This document shows positions 6,465 through 9,214 of a DNA stretch of 9,214 nucleotides, one piece after another. This stretch comes from Simkania sp. (GTDB lineage: Bacteria; Chlamydiota; Chlamydiia; Chlamydiales; Simkaniaceae), in NCBI GenBank assembly GCA_028281425.1, contig JANQJX010000005.1, positions 1 to 9,214 on the forward strand, written 5' to 3'. The notes beneath the pieces are model-generated. The model did not search any database and was not told the DNA's origin. It saw only the letters and a program-made list of their open reading frames with translations. The first letter of the stretch is position 1; every line of letters begins with the position of its first letter. The position numbers were made by a program, and so were the translations under genes.

Positions 6465-8261
6465 ATGGGTGTTTATTCAAAAAAAAGTCTTGAGCTTCTT
6501 CGAGAAAAAATCAATCTTGTCGAGCTTATTTCTTCATATATTTCTCTTAAGTCAGTAGGAGCAACCTATAAAGGTCTATGTCCGTTTCATGAAGAGAAAA
6601 CTCCCTCTTTTGTGATTCAAAAGTCTCAATCTTATTACCATTGTTTTGGATGTGGTGCTCATGGGGATGCCATTGCCTTTTTGATGAGCTATATGAAAAT
6701 GAGCTTTGTGGAAGCTATTGAGATGTTAGCAGAGCGTTTTTCAGTACATCTTGAGCAGGTTGATTGGGAAACAAAAGGAAAGGAAATTCAAAAAACCTCT
6801 TTGCGCCAATGTCTTGAAATGGCAGCAGTGCTCTTTCATTTTTATCTTCTCTACACAGATGAAGGACATGAAGGATTAAAATATCTCTATAATCGGGGAA
6901 TAGATCTTGATTTTATTCATCTTTTTAAAATTGGATTTTCTCCTCAAAGAGGAGACATTTTGCAAAAGGTCATGAAAAGAAACCACTTTAAAGAAGAAAG
7001 TCTAAGAGAGGTAGGTCTTTTAAAAAGGGATCGCTTTGGAAGAGAAAGACCTTTTTTTTCCGGGCGCATTATGTTCCCAATTCAAGATGCTTTTGGTCAT
7101 ATCATTGGCTTTTCTGCTAGAAAGATTCGAGAAGAGACTTTTGGTGCTAAATATATCAATACAGGAGAAACACCCCTTTTTAAAAAATCAAAAACATTAT
7201 ACGGCTTGAGTTTTTCAAGACGTTGCATTGCAAAAGAGAAAAAGGTTTTGATTGTCGAAGGACAAATCGATGCTTTACGTCTCATTCAGGAAGGATTTGA
7301 TATGACTGTTGCAAGTCAAGGCACTGCTTTTGGACAAGAGCATGTGAAATTACTTTTAGAGATTGGAGTGATGGTTGTTTATCTAGCATTTGATGGAGAT
7401 TTAGCAGGGAAAGAAGCTTCTTTAAAAGTGGGGCAGCTTTTCCAAAAAGAGGGGTGCGAGGTTTTTATAATAGATCTTCCAAATGGAGGGGATCCAGATA
7501 CCTTATTAAGGCAAGAGGGCCCGAAGGCTTTTTTAAAAAGAATGGACCGATCTAAAGATTATCTGACTTTTTTGATTTCTCATTTGTCAGAAAAAATCGA
7601 TCTTCATTCGCCATCACAAAAAAATCAACTCATCAAAACATTGGAAGAACAGATTCAAAGTTGGAATTATCCCTTAATGGTTCATGAAGGATTACGGAAG
7701 GTTGCTAAGATGATGGATGTTCCTGAAGAGCTTATGGGGCTTAAAAAAGAGATCATTGAACCTCATGTATGGATCAAACGGCAATTGAGTATTTCAGAAG
7801 TTGGAGTAGATCCCAACCGTGTTTTGGAAACAGACCTTCTTCGGTGGCTTTTTTTAGAGTGTTCTTCCCATAAACGAATTTTAGAGATCATTAAACAAAA
7901 CATTTCTCCCAAAGATTTTCGTATTGATTTATGTCGAAGACTTTTTTCTCTTTATTTTGAATGTTTGGAAAGAAAAGAAAAAACAGACTTACTTCAACTA
8001 GCCAATCATTTAGAATCGGCAGAAGAACAACTTCTTTTTTCAGAAATTGTTCAAAAAAAGATCAATACTGAAAAGGCAGAAGAAGGGCTCATTGAAACAA
8101 TTACAAAATTGCTTCAAAGGCAATGGATGGAGAAGCGAGAAAAAATTCGTATTCAAATCCAAAGTGGGAAATTTTCAGAAGAAAAAATTTCAGAGCTTGT
8201 AAAATCCTTTGATGAAATTAAAACAAAGCCTCCTTCTATTAGGCTTTCAACAAAGAGGTGA
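6465..8261 (+). CDS. dnaG: DNA primase DnaG
   Basis: DnaG lays down RNA primers for Okazaki fragments and origin firing together with the replicative helicase. From the ATG at 6465 the protein is 598 residues, the usual family length. The N-terminal zinc-binding domain has CPFH (C39, H42) and CFGC (C60, C63), inside the typical GLCPFHEEKTPSF and YYHCFGCGAHGDAI context. The catalytic core contains a basic RNA-polymerase patch and a TOPRIM fold with E265 (VEGQIDA) and the metal-binding D310 and D312 (AFDGDLAGKEA). The C-terminal region (about 430-598) is helical, as expected for the helicase-interacting domain, but poorly conserved. A TTG at 6426 would add 13 residues. I reject it because MGVYSKKSLELLREK aligns with the normal primase N-terminus. 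AGGA lies only two bases before the ATG, so initiation signals are weak. It is divergent from the mutS operon, the chlamydial arrangement. Confidence 0.97.
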   Translation: MGVYSKKSLELLREKINLVELISSYISLKSVGATYKGLCPFHEEKTPSFVIQKSQSYYHCFGCGAHGDAIAFLMSYMKMSFVEAIEMLAERFSVHLEQVDWETKGKEIQKTSLRQCLEMAAVLFHFYLLYTDEGHEGLKYLYNRGIDLDFIHLFKIGFSPQRGDILQKVMKRNHFKEESLREVGLLKRDRFGRERPFFSGRIMFPIQDAFGHIIGFSARKIREETFGAKYINTGETPLFKKSKTLYGLSFSRRCIAKEKKVLIVEGQIDALRLIQEGFDMTVASQGTAFGQEHVKLLLEIGVMVVYLAFDGDLAGKEASLKVGQLFQKEGCEVFIIDLPNGGDPDTLLRQEGPKAFLKRMDRSKDYLTFLISHLSEKIDLHSPSQKNQLIKTLEEQIQSWNYPLMVHEGLRKVAKMMDVPEELMGLKKEIIEPHVWIKRQLSISEVGVDPNRVLETDLLRWLFLECSSHKRILEIIKQNISPKDFRIDLCRRLFSLYFECLERKEKTDLLQLANHLESAEEQLLFSEIVQKKINTEKAEEGLIETITKLLQRQWMEKREKIRIQIQSGKFSEEKISELVKSFDEIKTKPPSIRLSTKR

Positions 8262-8290
8262 CACTCTCAATATACAAGTGTCCAAATTTT
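8260..8290 (+). terminator. Weak terminator-like hairpin at the dnaG stop codon
   Basis: GACACT (8260-8265) pairs with AGTGTC (8277-8282) around an 11-base loop and is followed by CAAATTTTA. It begins within the dnaG stop codon. A second short hairpin, AAAGCCT/AGGCTTT (8225-8247), lies just upstream inside the gene. The stem has only six pairs and the T-run is short. Confidence 0.3.
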
Positions 8291-8472
8291 AGACATTTTT
8301 GATTTGTAAAATTTAAAATAGAAGATAACAATCATGAAGATATATCGATTACGATTGGATGGTTTTTTTAACATTCGGAAAATATTCCAATCGCAACAGC
8401 CTCATTATTGATGAGGTATTTAAAAATTTCGATCGCCCAAAATAAGCTCTTCTTAAAAGTCATTCTATAGCG
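8262..8472. other. dnaG-methyltransferase spacer with hairpins and a weak promoter
   Basis: This 211-base spacer holds no convincing gene. Visible items are a TAGACA-18-TAAAAT promoter-like pair (8290-8319, plus strand), an inverted pair CGATTGGA/TCCAATCG (8352-8359 and 8386-8393), and a compact hairpin CCTCAT-TATTG-ATGAGG (8400-8416) followed by TATTTAAAAATTT. A 25-codon frame (8334-8411, MKIYRLRLDGFF...) starts below the promoter and ends inside the compact hairpin. It could be a leader peptide but has little support. Confidence 0.35.
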
Positions 8473-9048
8473 ATGTTTTATTGTATTGTAGTTTTGCTTT
8501 TTACCTTTTTCATGTTTTTTTCTTTGGTTTTTTATACTTTGAAAAATGGAATCTCTCCTATGCCAACTTCTGAAAAAGTAAAAAGAGCTCTTTTCGAACT
8601 TTTACCAGAAAAGTTAGAAGGGAAAAAGATTGTAGACCTAGGCTCAGGATGGGGCAGTTTAATTTTTCTTCTTGCAAGAAAATATCAAAATTCTCAGGTG
8701 ATTGGATATGAAAATTCAACGGTTCCTTTTTTATTTTCTCTTGCTCTTAATTTTTATTCCAACTTACATGTAAAGAAAAAGGATTTTTTCACTATAAATC
8801 TACAAGATGTAGATTTTGTTTGTTGCTATCTTTTTCCTAAAAGTATGGAACATCTTAAGGAGAAATTTCTCTTAGAGCTCAAACCAGGAGCAATCATTTT
8901 GACCCATACATTTTCTATTTTGGGTTGGAAACCAAAAAAAATGCTTGAAGTAGACGATCTTTATAAATCTAAGATTTATCTCTATGAAATTCCCCTTGAA
9001 AGTAACAAAGGAATCGGAGGAGAAGATGTCTCACAGCAGGGGGGCTGA
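8473..9048 (+). CDS. Membrane-anchored class I SAM-dependent methyltransferase, FAM173/ATPSCKMT-like, with foreign tail
   Basis: The 191-residue frame opens with one strongly hydrophobic helix (about 2-23), a likely membrane anchor. PMPTSEKVKRALFELL (29-44) resembles the pre-motif of the FAM173/ATPSCKMT lysine methyltransferase family. SAM-binding motif I is VDLGSGWGSL (54-63), with an acidic residue at E80 (GYE) for the ribose. VDFVCCYLFPKSMEHL (113-128) and LKPGAIILTHTFSILGWKP (136-154) complete the fold, and DDLYKSKIYLYEIP (161-174) is a normal family ending. In that family the anchored enzymes modify lysine on membrane proteins such as ATP-synthase c or the ADP/ATP carrier; the substrate here is unknown. 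The last 15-17 residues (from about ESNKGIGG) do not belong to the family and appear to be autotransporter sequence joined in frame. The gene therefore probably lost its own stop through a junction near 9000. There is no clear ribosome-binding site. Confidence 0.7.
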   Translation: MFYCIVVLLFTFFMFFSLVFYTLKNGISPMPTSEKVKRALFELLPEKLEGKKIVDLGSGWGSLIFLLARKYQNSQVIGYENSTVPFLFSLALNFYSNLHVKKKDFFTINLQDVDFVCCYLFPKSMEHLKEKFLLELKPGAIILTHTFSILGWKPKKMLEVDDLYKSKIYLYEIPLESNKGIGGEDVSQQGG

Positions 9049-9214
9049 CGATGGGGGATGGAAACAGGGCCTCTTTCACCTTAAAAGAGAAAAATACCTA
9101 CACGGGAACAACAGTCATTAAGAGTGGAACCCTTTGCGTTCAAGGGTCGATCATCACCCCTGTGATTCTCGATGGAGGGGCTTTTGGAGGCACGGTGACG
9201 GTGATCAAAGATCC
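9004..9214 (+). pseudogene. Autotransporter passenger-repeat fragment, out of frame with its upstream part, continuing past the window
   Basis: From 9045 to the right edge the frame reads LTMGDGNRASF, KENTYTGTTVIKSGTL and ILDGGAFGGTVTV. This is the passenger-associated repeat of type V autotransporters (consensus NTYTGTTTINGGTL), which forms rungs of a surface beta-helix. No signal peptide exists. The preceding residues of this repeat, GIGGEDVSQQGG, appear to be encoded in the methyltransferase frame, and the switch falls in the G-run 9039-9044 just before TGA (9046-9048). One extra G there would make SQQGGLTMGDGN continuous. An ATG at 9051 with a G-rich sequence upstream could mimic a start, but would give a protein lacking any export signal. 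GC content rises visibly from about 9010. A decayed or displaced piece of an outer-membrane autotransporter is most likely. Confidence 0.65.
9039..9045 (+). other. G-GGG-GGC heptamer at the frame junction
   Basis: In the methyltransferase frame the codons are GGG (9040) and GGC (9043), preceded by G, with TGA directly after. This fits the X-XXY-YYZ pattern of -1 slippage sites, and a -1 shift leads into the autotransporter frame. A homopolymer length change would have the same effect. I see no obvious downstream pseudoknot, so a simple indel is the leading explanation. Confidence 0.35.

Noticed and set aside
9051..9214. ATG at 9051 with AGGGGGG upstream as a genuine gene start
   Set aside because: The passenger-repeat homology (GGLT) begins before the ATG and no signal peptide follows, so the G-run is better read as part of the repeat.

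Overview
The window is AT-rich bacterial DNA. The layout points to the phylum Chlamydiota: uvrC, mutS and a small unnamed gene run leftward, and dnaG diverges from them. This is the order I recall from Chlamydia trachomatis (CT791 uvrC, CT792 mutS, CT793 hypothetical, CT794 dnaG). The proteins are chlamydia-like but diverged, and the flanks carry transposon and autotransporter debris, so an environmental or amoeba-associated chlamydia is my inference. Genus cannot be assigned.

Left flank (1-1316): a frameshifted 3' part of a tnpB-type (IS200/IS605 OrfB) gene runs off the left edge on the minus strand. Next is a leftward gene for a small membrane protein with a cytoplasmic GYF_2 domain. A 437-base interval follows. 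It holds a striking 168-base inverted-repeat element (906-1073), a near-consensus minus-strand promoter immediately upstream of it, and a hairpin that looks like the uvrC terminator.

Core (1317-8261): a leftward DNA-repair operon of a coiled-coil hypothetical gene, mutS and uvrC. The hypothetical gene overlaps mutS by 25 bases and uvrC follows mutS after 49 bases. MutS recognises mismatches; UvrC cuts around bulky lesions in UvrABC excision repair. The divergent dnaG encodes replication primase. The shared intergenic region contains a 9+9 palindrome, a perfect TATAAT box very close to the dnaG start, and a second palindrome near an alternative start of the hypothetical gene.

Right flank (8262-9214): a 211-base spacer with hairpins is followed by a membrane-anchored class I methyltransferase that resembles the FAM173/ATPSCKMT-type lysine methyltransferases. 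Its last residues run without a gap into DNA coding for an autotransporter passenger repeat. The two reading frames meet at a six-G tract. This is either a rearrangement junction, an indel or a frameshift site.

I see no CRISPR array, tRNA, rRNA, prophage or defence operon. The most unusual material is the inverted-repeat element with its promoter and the methyltransferase/autotransporter junction.
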